From Clostridia bacterium (lineage in GTDB: Bacteria > Bacillota > Clostridia > Christensenellales > Borkfalkiaceae): a stretch of 9,827 bases of DNA. Made by a program: the position numbers and the translations under genes. The notes under the pieces are model-generated. The model worked only from the letters and a program-made list of their open reading frames with translations. It was not told the origin of the DNA and ran no database searches. Positions 1 through 7,286 of the stretch are shown here, piece by piece (position 1 is the first letter of the stretch; each line of letters begins with the position of its first letter). The DNA lies in the NCBI GenBank assembly GCA_029052615.1, contig JAIDIR010000014.1, positions 1 through 9,827 of the forward strand, written 5' to 3'.

Positions 1-3000
1 GCACCCGACTGGTATAAGCAAGATATATATACTAACAGCGAGTTAATGGAAGTCACTTACGAGCATATTGCGCGCGGAGATGAAACTTCTACTTTCACGA
101 TGCCGCAAATCAGCGGTTCGAGCGTGAACGACGGAATAAACGCCGCCCTTAAGGCTGACCCTGCGACTGCCTCCAATCTTAAAAACGCGGGCAAGTATAA
201 AGTTACGCTCAAACTCAAAACCGATTCCGTTAAGTGGAGTGACGATACGCTAAATTACGGTACGGCAACCGACGCGCAGAAGGAGTTGGCGAAGTACCGA
301 GTAGTGGAATACGAAATCAAGCCTAAGGAAGTAAACGTAAGCTACAGCATATACGACACCTCGGGCGCAACTCCCGTAGAAAAGAGCGGCGCAACCTCGG
401 TAGTTTACACCACGGACACCACCAAGACGTATAAAGTGGATATTAAGACGGTTGTGTCAACCGAAAGTATTCCCACGGGTACCACAAACCGGTTCCCCGA
501 CTATGAAATAGTTTACAGCGGCACGGCGAACGACGGAGAGACTACTTATACCAAAGTTACAACAGTGCCCACACTTGCAGGTTCGTATACGGCGGAAATT
601 AACGACAAAAACGCGAAAACCAGCAATTACGAGCTTAAATGCGCGCAGACTTCTTTTGCGTACACGGTGGATAAAGCCGAAGTGAGCTTGCCTGCGTTCA
701 ACGTGGATAAGCATACTTACAACGCAAACGAGCAGGATTTCGCGCTTACCGCCACGACCTACGATACCACTCTTTTAAAGATTGACAATATCAAGGCTGG
801 TTCGGTTGCGCTGACTGCAAACGAGGCGGGCACGGAGTATGCGGACGCGGATAATTATTTCGTAGTTAAGTACGATGCAACCAACAAGAAGTTCACCGCC
901 ACCAACGCGGCGGATTACAAGGTGACCTTCGCTCTTGTGGATAGCTACAACTACGCGTGGGCAACTGCGCTTGCAACCACCGAAAAGTCAAAGACTTTCA
1001 CGATGGAAAAGAAGGAGCTTGTAATCAAATTCAAGTCGCCCCTTACCAATACTTCCAACTTCAATTTAAAGACCAGCACGACTGGTAACGTCACCGCGGA
1101 CTACGATACGAACGGCGGCGGCGAAACCCCGACGGGCGGAAGCCTGGAAGAACCCGTACTGTTGCTTTACTACACTTTCGGAAGCGGTTCGAAAGTGCTT
1201 GTGGGCAGCAGCAACGGCGACACTATAGGCAACTTCAGCCTTGACGTAACCACGCTTAAAGGCACGGGCAACAAGTTCAGCGCGGGCACTTATTCGCTTG
1301 CTTTCGAGCTTGCTCCCGAAGCGGCAAACGCGGTAAACAAGAACTATAAGCTTGGCACCAGTGCGGCGCAGGCTTTAACGGTTACCGCGGGCGAAGCGAG
1401 CATTGACGATATAGGCATACTGTACAACACCGCTAAAAAGGAGGCGGACGGCGAACCTGCCGTAGCAATTCCCGAAGGCGGCTTGACCTATGAATACGAC
1501 AGCGTTTCCAAGCAGGCAACGGAATACAAGTTCGAGCTTGACTTCTCGGGCATTGATTACTTGACTTATGCGGGCACGGATGCCATATCGTTGCAGTATA
1601 ACGACGACAGCACCGCAACGCAGGCAATCAATGCGGGCAAGCTTACCGTTACGGTAAAGATTAAGGTCAAGGACGACGAGGCGGCTAACCACAGTCTGCC
1701 CGCGAATTTTGACGTAACGCAGAGCAATAAATTCAAGTCGTACTTGAATAACGGCGACGGCACGGCAACGCTGACCTTCGAAATCGAAATAGCCAAGCAC
1801 AAAATATCCGTTGAGGGCAAAGACATACCTTTGAAGTATCAGCGCGAGGGCGGACAGGTGACCGACTACGACCCTAAGAACCCTCCCGAATTCAACGGCA
1901 AGCCCGTAACCATTTCGCTTCCCGATGCAAGCTTGTTCCCGCACGGCGTGAAGAAGGTTGAGTTTGACGAAGCTACGCCCAAGAAGACGCAGGCGGGCAA
2001 GTACACCATTGGCGCGACTATAACGCTTGACGACAACCATTGCCTTGAAAACGGTAACACCACTTTTAAAGTGGAAATCCCTTGGGAAATCACCAAGGAA
2101 GTGATAAAACTTACGTGGGGCAAGCCCGTGTACTTCGACGACTACTTTAACGACAGCACGGTTGCGCATCTGCAGGTTATGCTTTTAAGCGGCTTGACCG
2201 AGGCGCAGGAGGGAGCTATTAAGTACGTCTTCTACAAGACGGTGGACGGCGCGCCCGACACCACGCCCTTGTCCGAGGCGGAGCTGAAAGCGCTTTGCAC
2301 CAACGACAGGTTTACCGACCCCAACGAGTTGTGGTTGTACGTTAAAGCCGAGCTCACCGAGGAGGGCGCGAAGAAATACGTGCTTGAGGACGACGCGACC
2401 AAGAACCCCAAGAGGTTTAAGCTTGGCGGACAGATGACGCTTATCGAGCTTAAGGTGGACGGCGATAAACTTAAGGGCTACGAATACGGCGGCGCGCTGG
2501 ATTTGAGCAAGGCGTTCACGCTTATCAACACCGAAACGGGCGACCCTTGGGACAGCTCATATTACGAAATACGCGTGCTTAAAGACGGCGTGGATATCGG
2601 TGAAATATCTGAGTTCAACCCTGCAACGAACGATGCGGGCAAGTACGTGATTAAGGTCAATATCAAGCCCGAGTATGCGGACAGCTACACGCTTGACAAG
2701 TCGAACGTCGTTGACTTTGTAATAAACCGAAAGGAAATCGCGGTGCCCACGGTCGGCAATATTTTGTTCAGCGGCGAGTATATCAATCTTGCCGATTACC
2801 TGGGCGGCAGCTACGCGGAGTACAAGGATATTATCAGTCTTAGCGGCGACTATAAGGATTTGAGGAACGTCAGCCAGAGCGGCTATAAGGCGCGTTTAAC
2901 GTTGACCGATCCCAACTATAAATGGGCAATTCCTGCGACGGCGGAGCCCGCAAGCTTGAAGCTTTTTGCGGCTAAGCTGTTCGATAACGAGCTTGCAATT

Positions 3001-4212
3001 CTGGACGACGTTACGGCGGAATTGAAGTGGAATATCACGCCGTTGGTTATCGACGTAAGCGAGATGTGGACGAAGGGCAAGAGCGGCGCAACGCTTAACC
3101 TGCCCGAGAATATCAACAAGCTTATTACCGGCGAAACGCTTAGCGTAGGTTATAAATATTACGACGACGCGGACCAGTTTATAGAAACGCCTGAACTCAA
3201 AGGCGGCAGGTCGTTCAGAGTCGAGGCGGTATTCAGCGGCATAGACGCCGAGAGCGGCAACGTACTGTTCAAAACTGCGGACGGCAATTTCGGAACGGTC
3301 AGTGACAAGATAAGCTATACCGTGCCCCAGACCGCCGCGGAGGCGTTCTTCGGAAGCGCCGTAAGCTTCCTCAAAGCAAACTGGCTGTGGCTTGTAATTG
3401 CGGTTGCGGCGTTGATACTTTTGATATTGATAATCGTGCTCGCGGCGAAATCGGCAAAGAAGAAGCGTATCCGCGAGGAGCAGCGCAGACTTGAAGAAAA
3501 GGAAGAGCGCGAGCGCAAGGAAGAGGAGCGCAGAGAGCGCGAGGAACAGCGCAGGCGCGAGGACCGCGAGGAGCGTATGGCGGCGCGCATGGCTCAGCCT
3601 CAGATGATGCCTCAGATGCCTCCGCAAATGCCTCCTCAGCAGCAGTATGCGCAGCAGCCTCAGCCCGCGGCGGCAGGCGGCGGAACGGTAACCGAAGCGC
3701 AGTTTATGCAGATGCAGGCTGAAATCGCTACGTTAAAAGCCGAAGCAACGCTCAGGGCAGAGGCGGCTTTAAGGGCTGAACAGCAGATTGCGCAGACCAA
3801 GACCGACTTGCAGCTTGCAAGCATACTGGCGCGCTTGGGCGGCGAACAGGTCGTATCCGGCGGCGTATCGCTTGATAAACTGACCGAGCTTATCAGAACT
3901 GAAGTCAACAACGCGTTTGAAAGCAGGGAAAAGGCAAAGACTGCGGCGGCACCCGAAAGCGGCGCGGCACCCGCAGCAACGCAGGTTCCTCCCGACGCGG
4001 TTATGACCACCGTGACGACCACCAAGATAGACACGACCAAAAAGCCCGCGCAGACGGCGCAGGCGGCGGCTCCCGTCAGGACGGTGGTGCGCAATATAGT
4101 GGCGCCCATGCCCGTGGACGACGGAAGGGTATTCGACGTTGGCGGCTTCTACAAGCCCGCCGACCCGATGACCGACGATATTGACGACGTTCTCGGAAAT
4201 GAGGATAAGTAG
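1..4212 (+). CDS. Large modular surface protein with one membrane helix and coiled-coil cytoplasmic tail (5' partial)
   Basis: The frame is open from base 1 with no stop, so the true start lies upstream; the Met at 46 is probably internal. Counting from that Met, residues 1-1095 form about ten related modules of roughly 95-140 residues. Most contain an 'AGxY' strand (NAGKYKV 48, LAGSYTA 178, SAGTYSL 412, QAGKYTI 649, DAGKYVI 863) and close with a hydrophobic strand plus a lysine-rich link (YEIKPKEV, YTVDKAEV, FTMEKKEL, FVINRKEI). This resembles the MBG/Ig-like repeats of Gram-positive surface adhesins. A single helix at about 1113-1134 is followed by KSAKKKR, so the N-terminal part should be outside. 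The inner ~255 residues hold an Arg/Glu coiled coil (1138-1180), a Met/Pro/Gln tract (1182-1206), a second Ala/Glu/Gln helix (1217-1262), an Ala/Pro/Thr linker and a Val/Asp-rich end. I see no LPXTG sorting signal. Ligand and role are unknown; adhesion or envelope scaffolding is an inference. Confidence 0.85.
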   Translation, partial: APDWYKQDIYTNSELMEVTYEHIARGDETSTFTMPQISGSSVNDGINAALKADPATASNLKNAGKYKVTLKLKTDSVKWSDDTLNYGTATDAQKELAKYRVVEYEIKPKEVNVSYSIYDTSGATPVEKSGATSVVYTTDTTKTYKVDIKTVVSTESIPTGTTNRFPDYEIVYSGTANDGETTYTKVTTVPTLAGSYTAEINDKNAKTSNYELKCAQTSFAYTVDKAEVSLPAFNVDKHTYNANEQDFALTATTYDTTLLKIDNIKAGSVALTANEAGTEYADADNYFVVKYDATNKKFTATNAADYKVTFALVDSYNYAWATALATTEKSKTFTMEKKELVIKFKSPLTNTSNFNLKTSTTGNVTADYDTNGGGETPTGGSLEEPVLLLYYTFGSGSKVLVGSSNGDTIGNFSLDVTTLKGTGNKFSAGTYSLAFELAPEAANAVNKNYKLGTSAAQALTVTAGEASIDDIGILYNTAKKEADGEPAVAIPEGGLTYEYDSVSKQATEYKFELDFSGIDYLTYAGTDAISLQYNDDSTATQAINAGKLTVTVKIKVKDDEAANHSLPANFDVTQSNKFKSYLNNGDGTATLTFEIEIAKHKISVEGKDIPLKYQREGGQVTDYDPKNPPEFNGKPVTISLPDASLFPHGVKKVEFDEATPKKTQAGKYTIGATITLDDNHCLENGNTTFKVEIPWEITKEVIKLTWGKPVYFDDYFNDSTVAHLQVMLLSGLTEAQEGAIKYVFYKTVDGAPDTTPLSEAELKALCTNDRFTDPNELWLYVKAELTEEGAKKYVLEDDATKNPKRFKLGGQMTLIELKVDGDKLKGYEYGGALDLSKAFTLINTETGDPWDSSYYEIRVLKDGVDIGEISEFNPATNDAGKYVIKVNIKPEYADSYTLDKSNVVDFVINRKEIAVPTVGNILFSGEYINLADYLGGSYAEYKDIISLSGDYKDLRNVSQSGYKARLTLTDPNYKWAIPATAEPASLKLFAAKLFDNELAILDDVTAELKWNITPLVIDVSEMWTKGKSGATLNLPENINKLITGETLSVGYKYYDDADQFIETPELKGGRSFRVEAVFSGIDAESGNVLFKTADGNFGTVSDKISYTVPQTAAEAFFGSAVSFLKANWLWLVIAVAALILLILIIVLAAKSAKKKRIREEQRRLEEKEERERKEEERREREEQRRREDREERMAARMAQPQMMPQMPPQMPPQQQYAQQPQPAAAGGGTVTEAQFMQMQAEIATLKAEATLRAEAALRAEQQIAQTKTDLQLASILARLGGEQVVSGGVSLDKLTELIRTEVNNAFESREKAKTAAAPESGAAPAATQVPPDAVMTTVTTTKIDTTKKPAQTAQAAAPVRTVVRNIVAPMPVDDGRVFDVGGFYKPADPMTDDIDDVLGNEDK
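3466..3640 (+). repeat. Low-complexity purine-rich and CCTCAG/ATGCCT repeat tract inside the surface-protein gene
   Basis: From about 3466 to 3580 the coding strand is an imperfect repetition of GAG/GAA/CGC/AAG codons encoding the Arg/Glu coiled coil. From about 3595 to 3640 a short iterated CAG-ATG-CCT-CCG unit encodes QMMPQMPPQMPPQQQ. Both lie in frame in the cytoplasmic tail. Such tracts can expand or contract by slippage, so length variation between strains is plausible but not shown here. Confidence 0.6.
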
Positions 4213-4230
4213 GATTAAGAGCAGCAAAAC

Positions 4231-4263
4231 AAAAGCCCTGCGGCAACCGCCGCGGGGCTTTTT
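4231..4263. terminator. Strong intrinsic terminator, probably bidirectional
   Basis: A 14-bp stem pairs 4231-4244 with 4249-4262, with one G-U pair, a 4-base loop (AACC) and a T5 run at 4259-4263. It starts 18 bases after the surface-protein stop and ends 6 bases before the end of the converging minus-strand gene. Read on the minus strand, the same stem is followed by TTTTGTTTTG, so it can end both transcripts. Confidence 0.9.
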
Positions 4264-4269
4264 CAATAT

Positions 4270-5001
4270 TTATTTTACTTTCTTTTCGGGCAGGAATTTC
4301 CAATATCGCACGGGCATATAGCCCTTCATCTGCTTTATATGCGGCCGGCTTGCAATGTTGACCGAATTGTAATATTGCCTCCATAGATTTTCAAAATACG
4401 CCTCGTATTCCGAAAGGTAAATATCGGCGGAGTCGGCGTAGGTAATCACGATTTCATTCCCGTCAAACAGAGCCGCCCGCTTGCGCTTTACGTCGTGAAT
4501 GACGAATTTTTTGCTCGAAAACCGCGCGGCAAAGTGGCGGGCAAGTATATCCGTAATATCGTTGTCGGGAGAGTAGGGGGCGTAAAGCACGCCGTCGACG
4601 TTCTCCATAAACCGCAACAAGCCTTTCAGCCTGTGCACCTCGTAGAAAACGCGCGTGCGTATTTCGGTCATCTCGATTACGACGGGGTTGGCAAGCATTG
4701 CGCGCACCGCGCCCCCGTGCGCCACGATCAGCTTCATATATTCGAACGCCACGTTTTCTTTAAGCGTGTGATTGCTTCTTAAAAGCAAACTTATGTCTTC
4801 CTCCGCGCCGCCGTCAAGCTCGTTCAGCTTAGCGCGCACGCGCGCGGCTTTCTGTTCGTCCGTGGCAACGTCCTTAACCTCGAAGCCCAGTCCAAGCTGA
4901 ACGTTGCGCTCCGAGGTAATAATACAGTCCCTGTCGTTGTATGCTTCAAACACCGCCGTGTAAAAATTTTCTTCCGTGCCGTCCACAAGATAATACGTCA
5001 T
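4270..5001 (-). CDS. DUF4130 / TIGR03915-family protein, partner of a radical-SAM DNA repair/modification protein
   Basis: This is a 243-residue soluble protein with no signal peptide. Family-typical features are the central EVHRLKGLLRF (121-131), followed by LYAPYSPDNDI (139-149) and H156. The C-terminal block around 218-239 contains KGYMPVRYWKFLPE, the hallmark of DUF4130. I recognise the family as TIGR03915, described as a probable DNA metabolism protein linked to a radical-SAM partner. In some bacteria it is fused to a uracil-DNA-glycosylase-like domain; no such domain is present here, and the length fits the stand-alone form. The start ATG (5001-4999) overlaps the TGA of the upstream radical-SAM gene as ATGA, with a weak GGTGA ahead of it, so translation is probably coupled and the proteins made in fixed ratio. 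Its biochemical activity is unknown. The family call is firm; the DNA repair role rests on neighbours and the LexA-like operator. Confidence 0.9.
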   Translation of the reverse strand: MTYYLVDGTEENFYTAVFEAYNDRDCIITSERNVQLGLGFEVKDVATDEQKAARVRAKLNELDGGAEEDISLLLRSNHTLKENVAFEYMKLIVAHGGAVRAMLANPVVIEMTEIRTRVFYEVHRLKGLLRFMENVDGVLYAPYSPDNDITDILARHFAARFSSKKFVIHDVKRKRAALFDGNEIVITYADSADIYLSEYEAYFENLWRQYYNSVNIASRPHIKQMKGYMPVRYWKFLPEKKVK

Positions 5002-6260
5002 ATTTCACCCGTGAGGGCGCTCAACGCAACCGAAGGGGAGGAAAACATACTTATCTGTTGCTCGTTCTCCCTGATTCCGTCCAGAAGCAACGCGGCTTTA
5101 ACGGCGTTTCCGCTCTCCAAGCCGTAAAATTTGCCCTTACAGGTAATAAAGTGCTTCGCCCTCTTAAGTATTATGCGCATTTTTGCAAGATTATCAAAGT
5201 CAAGCGCGCCGAATCTTCTCGCCTGTATAATGCGGTACGCACTCTTAGCGCCTATTCCGGGCACGCGCAAAAGCGTTTCAAGCGGCGCCGTGTTTATTTC
5301 CACGGGGAATAGGTGCATATTGCGCATAGCCCAAGCGCATTTGGGGTCGAAGTCGAGGGGGAGGTTGTCGCCCTCTTCGCATATCTCGCCGACGTCAAAG
5401 CCGTAAAAGCGTATAAGCCAGTCCGCCTGATAAAGGCGGTGCTCCCTCAAAAGTCCCGCGCCCACCGTCGGCAGCTTGGGGCTTTCCACCACGGGAACGT
5501 AGGAGGAGTAGTAAACCCTTTTCAGCCCCATCTTTCGGTACAGGGCTTCGGTAAGGCGCAGTATCTGCCCGTCGCTTTCGGGCGACGCGCCTATAATCAT
5601 CTGCGTGGTCTGCCCCGCGGGTATGACCATTCCCTTGCCCTTGCGCACCTTGTTTTCCCTGTCGTAAGTCTGCGCGACGCTCAGCTTTTTCATGGGCAGC
5701 AGCAGGCTTTCCTTGGTCTTTTGGGGCGCAAGCAGCTTAAGCGACTTTTCGCTGGGCAGCTCGACGTTAAAGCTCATTCTGTCAACGTACTTTGCGGCGC
5801 GCATAATCAGCTCGTCGTCGGCGTGCGGAATGCCCTTCAAGTGTATATATCCGTTAAAATTATACACTTTGCGCAGCTTGACGACCGTCTCGCACAGCAG
5901 CTCCATGGTGCGGTTGGGCGTATCGAACACCGCAGATGAAAGGAACAGCCCCTCGATATAGTTGCGCATATAAAAATTTATGGTGAGATTGCAAATCTCG
6001 TCGGGAGTAACGCTCGCCCTTTTAACGTCCGCGCTGCGCCTGTTGGGGCAGTATTCGCAGTCGTAAAGGCACTCGTTGCTCATTAAAATCTTCAAAAGGG
6101 ATATGCATCTTCCGTCGGGGGTAAAGGAGTGGCATATCCCGCCGACGGAAGAATTCCCGAGCCCGCCCTTCGTATTCACCCGTTTAGATCCCGAAGAGGA
6201 GCAGGAAACGTCGTACTTGGCGCTTTCGGTTAAAATTGTAAGTCTTTCGGCGTCCAACAT
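4998..6260 (-). CDS. Putative DNA modification/repair radical SAM protein (TIGR03916-like) with C-terminal helix-hairpin-helix
   Basis: A 420-residue protein. The radical-SAM cluster motif is CLYDCEYC (C64, C68, C71), preceded by the family-specific GICHSFTPDGRC (41-52) and followed by N73-R74. Such enzymes bind a 4Fe-4S cluster and cleave S-adenosylmethionine to a radical. A barrel-like region runs to about 260. Near the C-terminus PLETLLRVPGIGAKSAYRII (326-345) is a helix-hairpin-helix, a non-sequence-specific DNA-binding element. Other cysteines (C43, C52, C294, C308, C374) could be extra ligands; that is speculative. The set matches the family annotated as putative DNA modification/repair radical SAM, partner of DUF4130 proteins. 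Start evidence: ATG at 6260 with GAGG (6274-6271) 10 bases upstream. It is first in a two-gene operon with a good promoter and an overlapping LexA-type box, so SOS induction is likely. Substrate and reaction are not known. Confidence 0.92.
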   Translation of the reverse strand: MLDAERLTILTESAKYDVSCSSSGSKRVNTKGGLGNSSVGGICHSFTPDGRCISLLKILMSNECLYDCEYCPNRRSADVKRASVTPDEICNLTINFYMRNYIEGLFLSSAVFDTPNRTMELLCETVVKLRKVYNFNGYIHLKGIPHADDELIMRAAKYVDRMSFNVELPSEKSLKLLAPQKTKESLLLPMKKLSVAQTYDRENKVRKGKGMVIPAGQTTQMIIGASPESDGQILRLTEALYRKMGLKRVYYSSYVPVVESPKLPTVGAGLLREHRLYQADWLIRFYGFDVGEICEEGDNLPLDFDPKCAWAMRNMHLFPVEINTAPLETLLRVPGIGAKSAYRIIQARRFGALDFDNLAKMRIILKRAKHFITCKGKFYGLESGNAVKAALLLDGIRENEQQISMFSSPSVALSALTGEI

Positions 6261-6270
6261 ACTTCGCTTA

Positions 6271-6274
6271 CCTC
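6271..6274 (-). promoter_or_regulatory. Ribosome binding site of the radical-SAM gene
   Basis: The minus strand reads TGAGGTAAGCGAAGT before the ATG at 6260. GAGG lies 10 bases upstream and supports this start. Confidence 0.65.
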
Positions 6275-6285
6275 AACAAATACGC

Positions 6286-6308
6286 ACGGAAAACCCGTTC
6301 TTTTCCGT
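6286..6308 (-). other. Short hairpin in the 5' leader of the radical-SAM operon
   Basis: ACGGAAAA (6286-6293) and TTTTCCGT (6301-6308) are perfectly complementary around a 7-base loop. The element lies between the predicted transcript start (about 6325) and the ribosome binding site (6274), so it would form in the leader RNA. It has no T-run, so it is not a terminator. It could stabilise the message or be a protein-binding palindrome; no function is shown. Confidence 0.45.
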
Positions 6309-6310
6309 AA

Positions 6311-6324
6311 CGAACAAATGTTTG
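6311..6324. promoter_or_regulatory. Putative LexA operator (SOS box)
   Basis: CGAACAAATGTTTG fits the Gram-positive LexA/DinR box: CGAAC, four bases, then GTTCG, with one arm mismatch (T for C, allowed in the degenerate form ending GTTY). The middle four bases AAAT also fit the R-N-R-Y preference. The box lies 7 bases downstream of the -10 hexamer of the minus-strand promoter, over the expected transcription start, where a bound repressor would block initiation. Confidence 0.75.
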
Positions 6325-6331
6325 TACTGAT

Positions 6332-6360
6332 ATAATACCACTGAAAAACCCGTCTGTCAA
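6332..6360 (-). promoter_or_regulatory. Sigma-A promoter of the radical-SAM/DUF4130 operon
   Basis: On the minus strand a consensus -35 TTGACA (6360-6355) is followed by a 17-bp spacer and a -10 TATTAT (6337-6332, five of six). Expected transcript start is about 6325, giving a leader of about 65 bases. An AT-rich run (6363-6386) directly upstream could act as an UP element. The promoter is strong by sequence, as expected for one held down by a repressor. Confidence 0.85.
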
Positions 6361-6414
6361 CCGCTTTTTTAAAAAATTTATTAAAACTTTCACTCATTTT
6401 TCATAATCCGCCCA

Positions 6415-6443
6415 TTGTCCTTTGCCCTTAAGCGGTTTATAAT
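6415..6443 (+). promoter_or_regulatory. Sigma-A promoter of the two-component operon
   Basis: TTGTCC (6415-6420, four of six) and a consensus TATAAT (6438-6443) are separated by 17 bp. Expected start is about 6450, giving a leader of about 29 bases. A second TATAAT at 6444-6449 has no -35 at good spacing. Confidence 0.75.
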
Positions 6444-6464
6444 TATAATAAGGATAAGAAAAGC

Positions 6465-6469
6465 AGGAG
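6465..6469 (+). promoter_or_regulatory. Ribosome binding site of the response regulator
   Basis: AGGAG lies 9 bases before the ATG at 6479, which fixes that start. Confidence 0.8.
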
Positions 6470-6478
6470 CCGCAAATT

Positions 6479-7144
6479 ATGAAAGTTCTGATTGTCGACG
6501 ACGAGGATATGATTAGAAACGTGCTTAAGGAGTACGTGGAGTTTGAAGGTAACGAGGCGTATGAAGCTGCCGACGGAATGGAGGCGGTGCGCATGTGTAG
6601 GGAGGGCGATTTCGACGTAATTTTAATGGACGTTATGATGCCCCGTCTGGACGGATTTTCCGCCGTCAAGGAAATAAAAAAATTCAAGGATATTCCCGTC
6701 ATCATGCTCTCCGCGCGCGGCGAGGAGTACGACAAGCTTTTCGGCTTTGAAATCGGCGTGGACGATTACGTGACCAAGCCGTTCTCGCCCAAGGAGGTCA
6801 TGGCGAGAATAAACGTCGTAACCAAGCGCAGAAAGCAGAAGGAAGAAACGGGCGATATCGTCACGTTCGAGGGGCTGACCGTAGACTTTGCGGGGCGGAA
6901 CGTATTCGTCGACGGCGACAAGGTCGACTTAACGCCCAAGGAATACGAAATTTTATTTTACTTTATAAAGAACAAGGGCATTGCTTTGTCGCGCGAAAAG
7001 CTGTTGTACGACGTGTGGGGCTTCGATTTCTACGGCGACGACCGCACGGTGGATACGCACATTAAGATGCTGCGCGCAAACTTAAAGCAGTACCGTAAAT
7101 TCATAGTTACTTTAAGAGGTGTAGGGTATAAGTTCGAAGTCTGA
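6479..7144 (+). CDS. OmpR/PhoB-family DNA-binding response regulator
   Basis: A 221-residue protein of the usual length. The N-terminal receiver domain (1-118) has the acidic pair D7/D8, the phospho-acceptor D51 in LMDVMMP, S78 as the switch Ser/Thr, and K100 in the VTKPFSP motif. The C-terminal winged helix (about 127-221) contains LTPKEYEIL (151-159), the recognition-helix region RTVDTHIKMLRANL (189-202) and the closing wing LRGVGYKFEV. It should be phosphorylated by the kinase encoded immediately downstream and then bind promoter DNA. It has its own promoter and AGGAG site, transcribed divergently from the radical-SAM operon. The regulon cannot be read from sequence; autoregulation is common in the family. 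The last 20 bases overlap the only reading frame that can supply the kinase N-terminus. Confidence 0.95.
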   Translation: MKVLIVDDEDMIRNVLKEYVEFEGNEAYEAADGMEAVRMCREGDFDVILMDVMMPRLDGFSAVKEIKKFKDIPVIMLSARGEEYDKLFGFEIGVDDYVTKPFSPKEVMARINVVTKRRKQKEETGDIVTFEGLTVDFAGRNVFVDGDKVDLTPKEYEILFYFIKNKGIALSREKLLYDVWGFDFYGDDRTVDTHIKMLRANLKQYRKFIVTLRGVGYKFEV

Positions 7145-7286
7145 AAGGGCGCCCGAAAGTAGCTTTAAGCGCCCCAAGCAACTTAAACTTAAAAGAATAA
7201 ACAGCACGACCACCATTCTGTGGAGGTATTTTGCCTTTTTCGCGCTGTGCGTCATAACCGTAATAGCGCTTGTCTGTTACGGTATT
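7128..7286 (+). other. In-frame N-terminal extension of the histidine kinase encoding TM helix 1, without a standard start codon
   Basis: The kinase frame is open back to a TAG at 7122-7124. Codons 7176-7214 encode a basic, cytoplasm-facing stretch (KQLKLKRINSTTT). Codons 7215-7286 encode a hydrophobic helix (ILWRYFAFF...ALVCYGI). This is the expected first membrane helix of a two-helix sensor kinase, so it is very probably translated. No ATG, GTG or TTG exists in this frame before 7287. ATA at 7128 sits 6 bases after GAGGTG (7116-7121) and is the best-placed non-standard start. ATA 7197, ATT 7215 and CTG 7218 are alternatives. A base error or a frameshift from the upstream gene would also explain it. 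Confidence 0.6.

Noticed and set aside
1375..2169. 264-codon open frame antisense to the surface-protein gene
   Set aside because: It is Arg/Val/Leu-rich without domains and lies opposite a gene whose own frame has consistent modules; it is a codon-bias shadow.
2896..4266. Several antisense open frames opposite the membrane helix and coiled-coil tail (2896-3627, 3315-3590, 3660-4109, 3769-4266)
   Set aside because: They are low-complexity mirror translations of the GAG/CGC and GCN-rich tail, with no recognisable motif or own signals.
5313..5939. 208-codon plus-strand open frame inside the radical-SAM gene
   Set aside because: It is antisense to a clearly conserved enzyme, with no family resemblance and no promoter.
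6331..6336. TATAAT on the plus strand in the divergent region
   Set aside because: No -35 hexamer at 16-18 bp upstream, and it overlaps the -10 of the much better minus-strand promoter.
7122..7160. prfB-like programmed +1 frameshift at the regulator TGA
   Set aside because: AGGG upstream and a TGA are present, but the spacing and slippery codon do not match the known release-factor-2 signal; kept only as one possible explanation of the kinase start.
7222..7233. Strong GGAGGT ribosome-site-like sequence followed by TTG
   Set aside because: The TTG is out of the kinase frame and meets a stop after eight codons; the bases encode Trp-Arg-Tyr of the membrane helix.
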